A DNA stretch of 64,000 nucleotides. Source: Spirulina subsalsa PCC 9445. Its GTDB lineage: Bacteria > Cyanobacteriota > Cyanobacteriia > Cyanobacteriales > Spirulinaceae. Under the pieces are notes generated by a model. It saw nothing but the letters and a program-made list of their open reading frames with translations. It was not told where the DNA came from and did not search any database. Positions within the stretch are counted from its first letter, which is position 1. Every line of letters starts with the position of its first letter. The translations under genes were made by a program, and so were the position numbers. The stretch spans positions 730,517 to 794,516 of the forward strand of contig NZ_JH980292.1 of NCBI RefSeq assembly GCF_000314005.1, given 5' to 3'. This document shows positions 55,778 through 64,000 of the stretch, in pieces.

Positions 55778-58585
55778 TCACACCGTTTGGGGTTGAACTT
55801 GGGGCTGGAATTGGAAGAGGGAATAAACCACGTTGCGACGAATATCAATCATCACTTCGAGGAACATTTCATACCCTTCTTGTTTGTATTCAATCAGGGG
55901 ATCTTTCTGACCATAACCCCGTAAACCAATGGCCTCCCGCAAGGCATCCATCCCTTGTAAATGTTCCCGCCAGAGGGTGTCAATTTGTTGGAGGATAAAG
56001 AAGCGCTCGGCTTGACGCATTAAACCGGGTTGAATTTGCTCAATTTGGTTTTCTTTAATGTCGTAAGCTTTGCGGACTTCTTCATGGAGGAAGGTTTTAA
56101 TTTCCCCAACGGTCATGTTATCGAGGTGTTTGGGTTGAAGGTCTTTGAGTAAATAAACAAACTCTTTCACCTTATTGATTAACCCTTCAAGATCCCACTC
56201 TTCTGGGGGTAATTCGGGGTTAATATAGGCCTCTACAATGTCGTTCATGGTGAGTTCAGCGTAGTTGATGACCTGTTCTTTGAGGTCTTCCCCTTCCAAT
56301 ACCCGACGACGTTCGGCATAAATCGCCCGCCGTTGGTTGTTCATCACTTCGTCATACTCAAAAACCTGTTTCCGAGCATCGTAGTAGAAGGTTTCAACTT
56401 TCTTTTGCGCCCCTTCAAGGGAACGGGTCAGGATGCCGGACTCAATGGGCATATCTTCTTCTACGCGGAAGGCATTCATCAACCCAGCTACGCGATCGCC
56501 GCCAAAAATCCGCAGTAGGTTATCCTCTAAGCTGAGGAAGAATTTCGTAGAGCCAGGGTCCCCTTGTCGTCCTGCCCGGCCGCGCAGTTGGTTGTCAATG
56601 CGTCGGGATTCGTGGCGCTCTGTACCAATCACATGGAGGCCTCCGGCTTGTACTACTTCGTCATGTTCCCGACTGGTAAAGGCTTCGTACTCTTTGCGGA
56701 TCAGTTGGTACACTTCCCGGATCTTCTGGACGACGGGATCTTGTACGGGGGCATTTTCTGAGGCGATCGCAATTTTTTCCTCAGCCTCTAATTCCTGCAA
56801 GCTTTGTTCCCCATACTGCTGCACCGCAAAATTCACCGCCATCTTTAACTTCTGCTCGGTTTCTGAGGAGAGTTCCGTGGGGAAAATATGAGCAGACGCT
56901 TTCCAAGTTTTAGGCTTTTTCCCCTCATTACCAAACCCTTGAGGACGATTGCGAGTTTTCGGCATTCCGGCCGCACTAGCCACCAGTTCTTTATCTTCAG
57001 GCATGACAATTTTGGGCATGAAATATTCCCGCAATTTCAGCCGCGCCATATAGTCGGAGTTCCCCCCTAAGATAATATCTGTCCCTCGTCCGGCCATGTT
57101 GGTGGCAATGGTAACAGCACCCTTGCGCCCGGCTTGAGCCACAATTTCTGATTCCCGTTCCACGTTCTCCGGTCGGGCGTTCAGGATATCATGGGGAACC
57201 CCCCGCTCTCGCAACAACTTGGCCAAAACCTCGGATTTTTCTACACTGGTGGTTCCCACCAACACCGGGCGGCCTTGTTCGTGCATATCGGCGCACTCTT
57301 GGGCGACAGCGCTCCATTTCGCCAGTTCCGTTTTATAGACCACATCGGCCATATCCTGACGACGGGAGGGTAAATTGGTGGGAATAATCGTCACCTGTAG
57401 GTTATAGATTTTCTCAAATTCCGCCTCTTCGGTTTTCGCCGTCCCTGTCATCCCCGCTAACTTGGGATACAACAGGAAAAAGTTTTGATAGGTAATCGTC
57501 GCCAGGGTTTGGGTTTCATTTTGAATTTTGACCCCCTCTTTCGCTTCAATGGCTTGGTGGAGGCCATCACTCCAGCGCCGCCCTTGCAACACCCGCCCGG
57601 TGAACTCATCGACAATGACCACATCATCATCTTTCACAATGTAGTTCACATCTTTGATAAACAATTCCTTGGCCTTAATAGCATTAGAAACATAATGGGC
57701 CCAAGGGTCGTTCGGGTCATACAAATCTGTCACCCCTAGGAGGCGTTCGGCTTCGGCAAACCCTTCATCAGTCATCAACACATTGCGGGCTTTTTCGTCC
57801 ACCTCATAATGGCCTTGTCCCTCTTCATTTTGGGGGAACAGTTGGGCGGCAATTTGGGCGGCCTGCATATACTTTTCTGTGGGTCGTTCCACTTGACCCG
57901 AAATAATCAGAGGCGTTCTGGCTTCGTCAATCAGTACCGAGTCCACCTCGTCAATAATGCAGTAATTAAAGGGGCGCTGCACCACATCTTCCATGGCGGT
58001 GGCCATGTTGTCCCGTAAATAGTCAAACCCTAATTCGCTGTTGGTGGCGTAGGTAATATCACAGGCGTAGTTTTGACGGCGTTCCATGGGACTCATTCCT
58101 GACTGAATCAGTCCCACCGTCAGACCAAGGAAGCGGTGGACTTGTCCCATCCATTCGGCGTCCCGTCGGGCGAGGTAGTCGTTCACTGTCACCACATGAA
58201 CCCCACGCCCGCTTAAAGCGTTTAAATAGGAGGGGAGGGTGGCGACTAGGGTTTTTCCTTCCCCGGTTTTCATCTCGGCAATTTGTCCCTCGTGGAGAAC
58301 CGTTCCCCCTAACAACTGCACATCAAAATGGCGCATCCCCAAGACCCGCCAAGCGGCCTCCCGCACGACGGCAAAGGCTTCTGGCAATATATCATCGAGA
58401 ATGTCTGACCGTTCGCGATCGCTTTTGGCCTTAGCCAGTTGTTCCTGAAACTCTCTCGTCTTCCCCCGTAGTCCATCATCGGAGAGGGCTTTAATATCAT
58501 CTTCAATAACGTTCACCTCTGCAACCAGAGGCTGAAATTTTTTGAGTTTCCGAGTGTTAGGGTCGCCGAGTAACTGTTTTAACAT
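55778..58585 (-). CDS. secA: Preprotein translocase ATPase SecA
   Basis: Motor ATPase that drives proteins through SecYEG in plasma and thylakoid membranes. It has 935 residues. Walker [12 protein letters not shown] (near 100), [19 protein letters not shown], the preprotein cross-linking region, [14 protein letters not shown] and [16 protein letters not shown] are all present, followed by the helical scaffold. The C-terminal zinc motif of E. coli SecA is absent and the protein ends [12 protein letters not shown]. That is usual in cyanobacteria, to my knowledge. It diverges from asnS across 240 bases that must contain both promoters. Confidence 0.97.
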   Translation of the reverse strand: MLKQLLGDPNTRKLKKFQPLVAEVNVIEDDIKALSDDGLRGKTREFQEQLAKAKSDRERSDILDDILPEAFAVVREAAWRVLGMRHFDVQLLGGTVLHEGQIAEMKTGEGKTLVATLPSYLNALSGRGVHVVTVNDYLARRDAEWMGQVHRFLGLTVGLIQSGMSPMERRQNYACDITYATNSELGFDYLRDNMATAMEDVVQRPFNYCIIDEVDSVLIDEARTPLIISGQVERPTEKYMQAAQIAAQLFPQNEEGQGHYEVDEKARNVLMTDEGFAEAERLLGVTDLYDPNDPWAHYVSNAIKAKELFIKDVNYIVKDDDVVIVDEFTGRVLQGRRWSDGLHQAIEAKEGVKIQNETQTLATITYQNFFLLYPKLAGMTGTAKTEEAEFEKIYNLQVTIIPTNLPSRRQDMADVVYKTELAKWSAVAQECADMHEQGRPVLVGTTSVEKSEVLAKLLRERGVPHDILNARPENVERESEIVAQAGRKGAVTIATNMAGRGTDIILGGNSDYMARLKLREYFMPKIVMPEDKELVASAAGMPKTRNRPQGFGNEGKKPKTWKASAHIFPTELSSETEQKLKMAVNFAVQQYGEQSLQELEAEEKIAIASENAPVQDPVVQKIREVYQLIRKEYEAFTSREHDEVVQAGGLHVIGTERHESRRIDNQLRGRAGRQGDPGSTKFFLSLEDNLLRIFGGDRVAGLMNAFRVEEDMPIESGILTRSLEGAQKKVETFYYDARKQVFEYDEVMNNQRRAIYAERRRVLEGEDLKEQVINYAELTMNDIVEAYINPELPPEEWDLEGLINKVKEFVYLLKDLQPKHLDNMTVGEIKTFLHEEVRKAYDIKENQIEQIQPGLMRQAERFFILQQIDTLWREHLQGMDALREAIGLRGYGQKDPLIEYKQEGYEMFLEVMIDIRRNVVYSLFQFQPQVQPQTV

Positions 58586-58825
58586 AGAAAGTTCTTATTG
58601 ATTTTCTGGTCTATCTTTGCGCTGCTCATTTGTCACAAACGAAGGGTTGACCCGTAACTGATGACAAAATGATCCTTGACTTATGTTATCTCAAATATGG
58701 GGCTGAACATCTCCGATCAAGGAATGTTAGGGGAGAGAGAGCCGTCCTCCCCCCAGATAAACCGGAGTCGTCAACACTCTTCCTCAACCGGGGGGGAATT
58801 CAGGAAAACAGGATAAAAGTACACC

Positions 58826-60217
58826 ATGAACAAAACCAGAATTGTCCAGATTTTACGCCACGGTCAACCCGATGAGTCGGTTCTCATTCAAGGCTGGGTG
58901 CGCACCACACGGGCGTTAAAGGGCTTTGCCTTTGTGGAACTCAATGATGGGTCTTCCCTCGCCAACCTGCAAGTCGTGATTAATGAAGCGTTCCCGGACT
59001 ATGAAGCCCTGATCAAACGTTTAACCATTGGCTCCTCTGTGGCTGTGGAAGGGGTGTTAGTGGCTTCTCAGGGCAAAGGACAACGAATTGAGGTTAACCC
59101 CTCTAAAATCGAGGTATTTGGGGAATCTGACCCGGAAACCTATCCCCTCCAGAAGAAACGGCATAGCTTTGAGTTTTTGCGGGGTTTGGGTCATTTGCGA
59201 TCGCGCACTAATACCCTCGGCGCTGTGTTCCGCGTTCGCAATGCCTGTTCTAGTGCCATTCACCAGTTTTTCCAAGAACGCGGGTTTCTCTGGGTTCACA
59301 CCCCCCTCATTACCGCCAGCGACTGCGAGGGGGCCGGGGAACTGTTCAGCGTCACCACCCTTGACCCCAAAAACCCCCCCAAAACCCCCCAGGGCGAAAT
59401 TGACTACAGTCAGGACTTCTTCGGGAAACCCGCCTATTTAACCGTCAGTGGGCAACTGGAGGCTGAAATCATGGCCATGTCCTTTAGTGATGTCTACACC
59501 TTTGGCCCCACCTTCCGCGCCGAAAACTCCAACACCTCCCGCCACCTCGCGGAATTCTGGATGGTGGAACCGGAAATGGCGTTTTGTGATCTTCAGGGCA
59601 ATATGGACTTAGCCGAAGCCTTTTTAAAACATATTTTTAAAACTGTCCTGGAACAATGCCCCGAAGACATGGACTTTTTCAACCAACGGATTGATCAAAC
59701 GGTTTTAGCCACCGCCGATAATATTATCAACAACCAGTTTGAGCGCATTTCTTACACCGAGGCGATCGCACTTTTAGAAAAAGCCGACCGTAAATTTGAG
59801 TATCCCGTAGAATGGGGCCTCGACCTCCAATCCGAACACGAGCGTTATTTAGCCGAAGAACTCTTTAAAAAACCCGTCATCGTCCGCGACTACCCCAAAG
59901 GCATCAAAGCCTTTTATATGCGTCTCAACGACGATAACCAAACCGTCGCCGCCATGGACGTTCTCGCCCCCAAAATCGGCGAAATCATCGGCGGTTCCCA
60001 ACGGGAAGAGCGCCTCAATGTCCTAGAACAGCGCATCCAAGACAACCAAATGCCCCTAGAGGAACTTTGGTGGTATCGTGACCTGCGACGATATGGCACC
60101 GTCCCCCATGCCGGATTTGGTTTAGGCTTTGAACGAGTGGTTCAATTCATGACCGGGATGGGCAACATTCGGGATGTGATTCCCTTCCCCCGTACCCCCA
60201 TGAACGCCGAATTTTAA
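58826..60217 (+). CDS. asnS: Asparaginyl-tRNA synthetase
   Basis: Class II aminoacyl-tRNA synthetase of 463 residues. The N-terminal OB-fold (about 1-110, [25 protein letters not shown]) binds the anticodon. The catalytic part carries motif 1-like [16 protein letters not shown], motif 2 [25 protein letters not shown] and motif 3 [15 protein letters not shown]. The combination ([15 protein letters not shown]) is that of AsnRS rather than AspRS. Confidence 0.96.
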   Translation: MNKTRIVQILRHGQPDESVLIQGWVRTTRALKGFAFVELNDGSSLANLQVVINEAFPDYEALIKRLTIGSSVAVEGVLVASQGKGQRIEVNPSKIEVFGESDPETYPLQKKRHSFEFLRGLGHLRSRTNTLGAVFRVRNACSSAIHQFFQERGFLWVHTPLITASDCEGAGELFSVTTLDPKNPPKTPQGEIDYSQDFFGKPAYLTVSGQLEAEIMAMSFSDVYTFGPTFRAENSNTSRHLAEFWMVEPEMAFCDLQGNMDLAEAFLKHIFKTVLEQCPEDMDFFNQRIDQTVLATADNIINNQFERISYTEAIALLEKADRKFEYPVEWGLDLQSEHERYLAEELFKKPVIVRDYPKGIKAFYMRLNDDNQTVAAMDVLAPKIGEIIGGSQREERLNVLEQRIQDNQMPLEELWWYRDLRRYGTVPHAGFGLGFERVVQFMTGMGNIRDVIPFPRTPMNAEF

Positions 60218-60228
60218 CAAGATTGCCA

Positions 60229-60259
60229 GGAATTCCCCACTCCTTGGGTGGGGATTCTC
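60229..60259. terminator. Hairpin after asnS
   Basis: GAATTCCCCAC and GTGGGGATTC pair over about 10 bp with one bulge and a 7-base loop, 12 bases past the asnS stop. No T-run follows. It could be a terminator or, given the GGGGATTC motif, an insertion-sequence end. Confidence 0.4.
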
Positions 60260-60296
60260 AAATCATGAGAATTAATACTTTTTTACTGATAACTCA

Positions 60297-61181
60297 ATGA
60301 ACACCCTCCCCCAAACTTGGCAATGGCAAGGCTATAACATCTGTTATCAACAGTGTGGCACCGGAGAGCCGGCCGTTATCCTCATTCATGGCTTTGGTGC
60401 ATCTTGGGGTCACTGGCGGAAAACCCTCCCCGTCTTGGGTCAAACGATGCGCGTCTATGCCATCGACCTCATCGGTTTTGGAGCATCCGCTAAACCCCAC
60501 CCCAGCCAACTCGACTATACCTTTGAAACTTGGGCGCAACAAATCGCCGACTTTTGCCAAGAAATCGTACAAACCCCCGTCTTTCTGATTGGGAATTCCA
60601 TTGGCTGTATTGTCGCCATGCAAACCGCCGTCACCTATCCCGACTGGGTGCGAGGAGTCGCCACCCTCAACTGTTCTTTACGAATGCTGCACGAGCGGAA
60701 ACGTCAAGAAATCCCTTGGTATCAACGACTGAGTACCCCCATCTTGCAGAATCTTCTCCGTCAGCCTTGGTTTGGTTATCGTTTCTTTGGCTTGATGGCT
60801 CGTCCTAACTTTGTCCGTCAAGCCCTCCTACAAGCCTATCACCGCCCCGAAGCGGTCACGGAGGAACTGGTCAACCTTTTAATGAAACCCGCCGCCGATG
60901 AGGGGGCGGCCGATGTCTTTATTGCCTTTACCACCTATTCCCAGGGTCCGCTTCCCGAGGATTTATACCCCATCATGCCCTGTCCTACCCTAATCCTATG
61001 GGGAACGGAGGATCCTTGGGAGAAATTCGAGTGGGGTCAAAAATTCGCCGACCTCCCCACCGTAGAAAAGTTCATCCCCTTACCGGGAGTGGGTCATTGT
61101 CCCCAAGACGAGGCCCCAGAATTGGTGAATCCCCTCCTCCAAGAGTGGATTCTGAGCCATAGCCCAATTTTGACAAGTTAA
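60297..61181 (+). CDS. Alpha/beta hydrolase
   Basis: Hydrolase of 294 residues: HGFGASWGHWRKT, nucleophile elbow GNSIGC, acid in WGTEDPWE, His in VGHCPQDE. It is a paralogue of the hydrolase at 43170, and both share IDLIGFGAS or LDLLGFGAS just after the oxyanion loop. Substrate unknown. The ATG follows asnS by 79 bases on the same strand. Confidence 0.85.
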   Translation: MNTLPQTWQWQGYNICYQQCGTGEPAVILIHGFGASWGHWRKTLPVLGQTMRVYAIDLIGFGASAKPHPSQLDYTFETWAQQIADFCQEIVQTPVFLIGNSIGCIVAMQTAVTYPDWVRGVATLNCSLRMLHERKRQEIPWYQRLSTPILQNLLRQPWFGYRFFGLMARPNFVRQALLQAYHRPEAVTEELVNLLMKPAADEGAADVFIAFTTYSQGPLPEDLYPIMPCPTLILWGTEDPWEKFEWGQKFADLPTVEKFIPLPGVGHCPQDEAPELVNPLLQEWILSHSPILTS

Positions 61182-61256
61182 GGGAACAGGGAACGGGAAG
61201 GGGGCAGGGGGGCAGGGGAGAGGCAATCTCCCGACTCCCGACTCCCGATTCTCCCC
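61181..61256. repeat. Heptanucleotide repeat block
   Basis: GGGAACAGGGAACGGGAAGG followed by GGGGCAGG units and CCCGACT/CCCGATT units. It fills the gap between two convergent genes. Confidence 0.85.
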
Positions 61257-61261
61257 ATGAG

Positions 61262-61552
61262 TTAGAAATAGTAACGTTGATCTAACCAAACCCGCACCTC
61301 TTGTTCCGACATAAACCGGAATTGTCTCCCGGTGATGGGGTCGTAGACCTTCCACAACTCATGACCTTGATGATCAAAAACCAACTTAATTTGAGGTTCG
61401 TGGCTTCTTATTGAGCGAGTCAAGAACCATTGATTGATTTTGGCTAGAGTTGGCAGAACAACATTATTCCAGAGTTCAACAATTTTATTGGGGCGATGCT
61501 CGATGGTTTCGTGATGCTTCTCAAGCGGTAAAGCGTGACTTAGATTTTTCAT
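61262..61552 (-). CDS. Conserved small hypothetical protein
   Basis: Protein of 96 residues from ATG 61552. A GGAGG lies 4 bases upstream, which favours it over the in-frame ATG at 61597. The C-terminal half reads LVFDHQGHELWKVYDPITGR, followed by a short segment ending EQEVRVWLDQRYYF. This is a pattern I associate with cyanobacterial hypotheticals of unknown function. There are no membrane segments. The N-terminal third is rich in His and Leu. Confidence 0.65.
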   Translation of the reverse strand: MKNLSHALPLEKHHETIEHRPNKIVELWNNVVLPTLAKINQWFLTRSIRSHEPQIKLVFDHQGHELWKVYDPITGRQFRFMSEQEVRVWLDQRYYF

Positions 61553-61717
61553 AAACCCTCCGATCGTTTTCCTCAAGTCTGGTGTGACTTGATACAACAG
61601 ACCGCTTTAAAATATGTTATTGCTTACCTCCATTCTAGCGAGGGGGTAGGTTGTCTCCGCAGGACTTTATAAGACTTGATAAATCGAAAAAATAGTTGAT
61701 AAACGATGAATGTCGGG

Positions 61718-61761
61718 GCGCACTACCCCACCCTGCCGTTGGTGAGGATGGGGTAGTGCGC
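61718..61761. mobile_element. Fused ends of an IS200/IS605-type relic
   Basis: GCGCACTACCCCA and TGGGGTAGTGCGC form a perfect 13-bp stem with an 18-base loop. The loop and flank repeat pieces of the other relics: GGCAGGGTGGGGTAGT and AACAAAAATGTT occur here in inverse orientation. It ends ten bases before the stop of the lipase-like gene. Confidence 0.65.
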
Positions 61762-61771
61762 AACATTTTTG

Positions 61772-62668
61772 TTAAAACTCCAAGGAACCAAACTCCCGCA
61801 CTATCCCCTCAATACACTGGTCTAAACCCAAGGCATCTTTCCACCCTACAAACCCCCCATAAAGACATTGCCCTTGTTTATCCCCTAAAAAAACATGATT
61901 CACCCCCACAACATTTTTCCATCCCCTTAACTCTAACCCGTCTCCCAAATCAGCTATTTTTTGAGAACGGGCAAAATTTCGCGGGTGTGCGTCGGTGATG
62001 CCCTCCACTTGCCGCAGGTGTTGGATGAGGGTACGGGCTAAACTGGGGGGAGGGGGGGGAGAAATAACCGGGTTTTGCCAAAAGGTTTGGATGAGGGGGA
62101 TTAAGTCGGGGTGGGCGTTCAGTTGGGGGTGGGGAAGTTCGACACAGATAAATTGACTGTGGTCAAATTGGGTGGAGGCCACTAGGATGGTGCCGTCGCT
62201 GCCTTGGTCAATATCCCCGGCAATGACTAGGGTGGGGATTTGTTGGGCGATTTTTTCGGCTAAAGCGCGCCGATTGATGCCTAAGTCTCTGGCAATGCCA
62301 ATCCCTAATCCCAAGGGGTCAATAATCCGGGCAGCATCAGCGCCCCCAATGGGGGAGGCCAGCAGAATCAAGGAGTGAAGGTGAGAACACCATCCTGGAT
62401 GACGGTTAAGCAGTTCTAACCAAATAATCCCCCCCATAGAGTGACCAATCACGCGGAGGGGGGTGGTGGGATATTGTTCTAGGGTGGTGGTGACTTGGCT
62501 TTCCACTTGGGCAATTAAGGGTTCAAGACGGAGCCAGGTTTTCAGCCAGCCTAGATTAGGGGCGATGACGAGATGATGGGGGGCGAGGGTTTCGCCGAAT
62601 TGCTGCATCGCGTCGCTGGTGTCAGCCCAACCGTGTTGGAGGTAGAGGATGAAGTCGGGGGAAGGCAT
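61772..62668 (-). CDS. Lipase-like alpha/beta hydrolase
   Basis: Protein of 298 residues: YLQHGWADTSDAM at the start, nucleophile elbow GHSMGG (Ser near residue 76), LILLASPIGGAD, and an acid in IAGDIDQGSDG. The region after residue 190 (including HPRNFARSQKIADLGDG) is not typical of lipases and could bind the substrate. The start is ATG 62668, 14 bases after the cimA stop, so the two are probably co-transcribed. Confidence 0.78.
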   Translation of the reverse strand: MPSPDFILYLQHGWADTSDAMQQFGETLAPHHLVIAPNLGWLKTWLRLEPLIAQVESQVTTTLEQYPTTPLRVIGHSMGGIIWLELLNRHPGWCSHLHSLILLASPIGGADAARIIDPLGLGIGIARDLGINRRALAEKIAQQIPTLVIAGDIDQGSDGTILVASTQFDHSQFICVELPHPQLNAHPDLIPLIQTFWQNPVISPPPPPSLARTLIQHLRQVEGITDAHPRNFARSQKIADLGDGLELRGWKNVVGVNHVFLGDKQGQCLYGGFVGWKDALGLDQCIEGIVREFGSLEF

Positions 62669-62682
62669 GGGGGGACTGGAGA

Positions 62683-64000
62683 TTAGAGGACGGGGGTTTT
62701 CAGGGGCGATCGCAACAATAACCCATATTCGATTCCTTCGACCACCGCTTGATAGGAAGCGTCAATGATATTGGTAGACACCCCCACCGTCGTCCAACGT
62801 TGTTCTCCGTTGCTAGACTCCACCAAAACCCGGGTTTTCGCCGATGTGCCGGAATTACTGTCCAGAATCCGTACTTTGTAGTCTGTGAGGTAGAACTCCG
62901 CAATTTCTGGGTAAAACTTGACTAGGGCTTTGCGTAGGGCTTGGTCTAACGCCGAAACGGGGCCATTCCCTTCTGCCACTTCTAATAAATCCTCCCCATT
63001 GACACTGACTTTAATTGTGGCGAGGGCATTACTTTCTATTACATCGGAGGCATTACAATGAACTTGAAACCCTTTGAGGTGGAAACGGTGGGGGCGTTGC
63101 GCAATGGCAGAACGCATCAACAGTTCAAAACTGGCCTCGGCCGCTTCAAATTGGTAGCCTTCTTTTTCTAATACCTTCAGTTCCGCTAAAATCTGGCGGC
63201 AGGTTTGGTCATCCTGTTCTAAATCAATGCCAAAACTGCGCGCTTTAGCTAACACATTACTTAAACCCGATTGATCGGAAATCACAATGCGGCGACGGTT
63301 GCCAATGACTTCCGGGGTGATATGTTCATAGGTGAGGGGGTTTTTCGCCACGGCTGAGACGTGAATCCCTCCTTTGTGAGCAAAGGCCGAACGTCCGACG
63401 AAAGGGGCATGATCATCCGGGGCCAGGTTGACAATTTCGCTCACAGCGCGACTGGTGAGGGTGAGGCGGGCTAATTGTTCTGGGGTAACGCAATCATAGC
63501 CTAGTTTTAACTGGAGATTGGGAATGAGGGTGCAGAGGTTGGCATTGCCGCAACGTTCCCCATACCCGTTGATGGTGCCTTGTACCATTTTCGCTCCGGC
63601 CATCACGGCGGCGATCGCATTGGCTACGGCCGTCCCCCCATCATTATGGGTGTGAATCCCCAACTGGGGCGCATTTTCCCCCCTCCCCTGTAACTGGGGC
63701 AAAGCTTCCCGCACCTCCTCAATAATTTGTGTCACCTCATGGGGTAACGCCCCCCCATTGGTATCACATAGCACCAACCATTCCGCCCCCGCTTCCAAGG
63801 CCGTCCGCAGAGTTTGCAGGGCATAATCCCGATTCGCCTTATACCCATCAAACCAGTGTTCGGCATCATAAATCACCCGTCGCCCCTGACGGCGCAAATA
63901 CTCCAAAGTGTCACCAATCATGGCTAGATTCTCTTCTAGCGTCGTGTGTAGCCCTTCCGTGACATGGAGATCCCAAGATTTCCCGAAAATCGCCACCCAA
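62683..64000 (-). CDS. cimA: Citramalate synthase (5' part outside the window)
   Basis: Homolog of isopropylmalate/homocitrate synthases that condenses pyruvate with acetyl-CoA to citramalate, the first step of the threonine-independent isoleucine pathway. The visible part has FGKSWDLHVTEGL, HIHTHNDGG-like GIHTHNDGGTAVANA (metal site), NGYGERCGNANL and HKGGIHVSAV. The C-terminal regulatory domain is about the last 130 residues. These motifs are more like CimA than LeuA. About 100 N-terminal residues, with the first HMGL-like motif, should lie beyond 64000. The in-frame GTG at 63996 is not the start. Confidence 0.88.
   Translation of the reverse strand, partial: WVAIFGKSWDLHVTEGLHTTLEENLAMIGDTLEYLRRQGRRVIYDAEHWFDGYKANRDYALQTLRTALEAGAEWLVLCDTNGGALPHEVTQIIEEVREALPQLQGRGENAPQLGIHTHNDGGTAVANAIAAVMAGAKMVQGTINGYGERCGNANLCTLIPNLQLKLGYDCVTPEQLARLTLTSRAVSEIVNLAPDDHAPFVGRSAFAHKGGIHVSAVAKNPLTYEHITPEVIGNRRRIVISDQSGLSNVLAKARSFGIDLEQDDQTCRQILAELKVLEKEGYQFEAAEASFELLMRSAIAQRPHRFHLKGFQVHCNASDVIESNALATIKVSVNGEDLLEVAEGNGPVSALDQALRKALVKFYPEIAEFYLTDYKVRILDSNSGTSAKTRVLVESSNGEQRWTTVGVSTNIIDASYQAVVEGIEYGLLLRSPLKTPVL

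Overview
The window comes from a cyanobacterial chromosome, probably a filamentous or mat-forming group with many dispersed repeats. The evidence is the pair chlL-chlN (light-independent protochlorophyllide reductase), a tandem-BMC carboxysome protein like CcmO, an RpaA-type response regulator, a PucC/LhaA-type transporter, frequent GCGATCGC (HIP1) octamers, and heptanucleotide repeats of the GACTCCC type between genes. No rRNA, CRISPR array, prophage or intact insertion sequence was found. Only one tRNA gene was found: tRNA-Leu(UAG) at 53426-53506.

Layout. 1-8.5 kb: two-component locus A. It holds a REC-wHTH-Hpt-REC-REC regulator, a 1936-residue multi-PAS/GAF histidine kinase and a single-REC protein, plus the first ten codons of a divergent regulator at the left edge. 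8.5-16.7 kb: a DUF3082-like membrane protein, a dynamin-like GTPase, chlL-chlN (with a repeat element between them), and a BlaI/M56-peptidase/FHA group followed by a small acidic lipoprotein. 17.3-22.4 kb: two-component locus B, a paralogue of A whose regulator also carries a GGDEF domain. 22.5-30.7 kb: a DUF1963 protein, two GT4 and one GT61 glycosyltransferases, an ABC exporter with a HisKA-like tail, and rpaA. 31-36 kb: an alpha/beta hydrolase, a PEP-synthase-like enzyme, a small membrane protein and pyrD. 36.4-41.3 kb: a minus-strand series ftsZ-thiD-coiled-coil/TM protein-TPR protein. 41.3-43.1 kb: insertion-sequence relics and a Uma2-family gene with an internal tandem repeat. 43-64 kb: mostly housekeeping genes. 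These are pyrG with an alpha/beta hydrolase, an IMPase, a PucC family transporter, a YifB/ComM ATPase, a UgpC/MalK-type ATPase, ccmO, an oligopeptide-type binding protein, secA, asnS, another hydrolase, a lipase-like protein and the 3' part of cimA.

How the parts relate. Loci A and B look like two copies of one multistep phosphorelay design: a soluble PAS kinase and a regulator that carries its own Hpt and extra receivers. In B the output gains diguanylate cyclase activity, and its third receiver has lost the phospho-acceptor Asp. The glycosyltransferases and the ABC exporter could serve surface polysaccharide synthesis or export. The remaining interest lies in mobile and repetitive DNA. There is a MITE-like family with TAGGGCTTGCTGAAT-type ends that often encloses heptanucleotide repeats, a C-rich element between chlL and chlN, and several IS200/IS605-type end hairpins, one of them directly upstream of ftsZ. 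No wholly new defence or metabolic system is evident. The strongest candidates for new biology are the locus A/B architecture, the HisKA-tailed exporter, the ftsZ-linked coiled-coil/TPR pair and a possible structured RNA between rpaA and the next gene.
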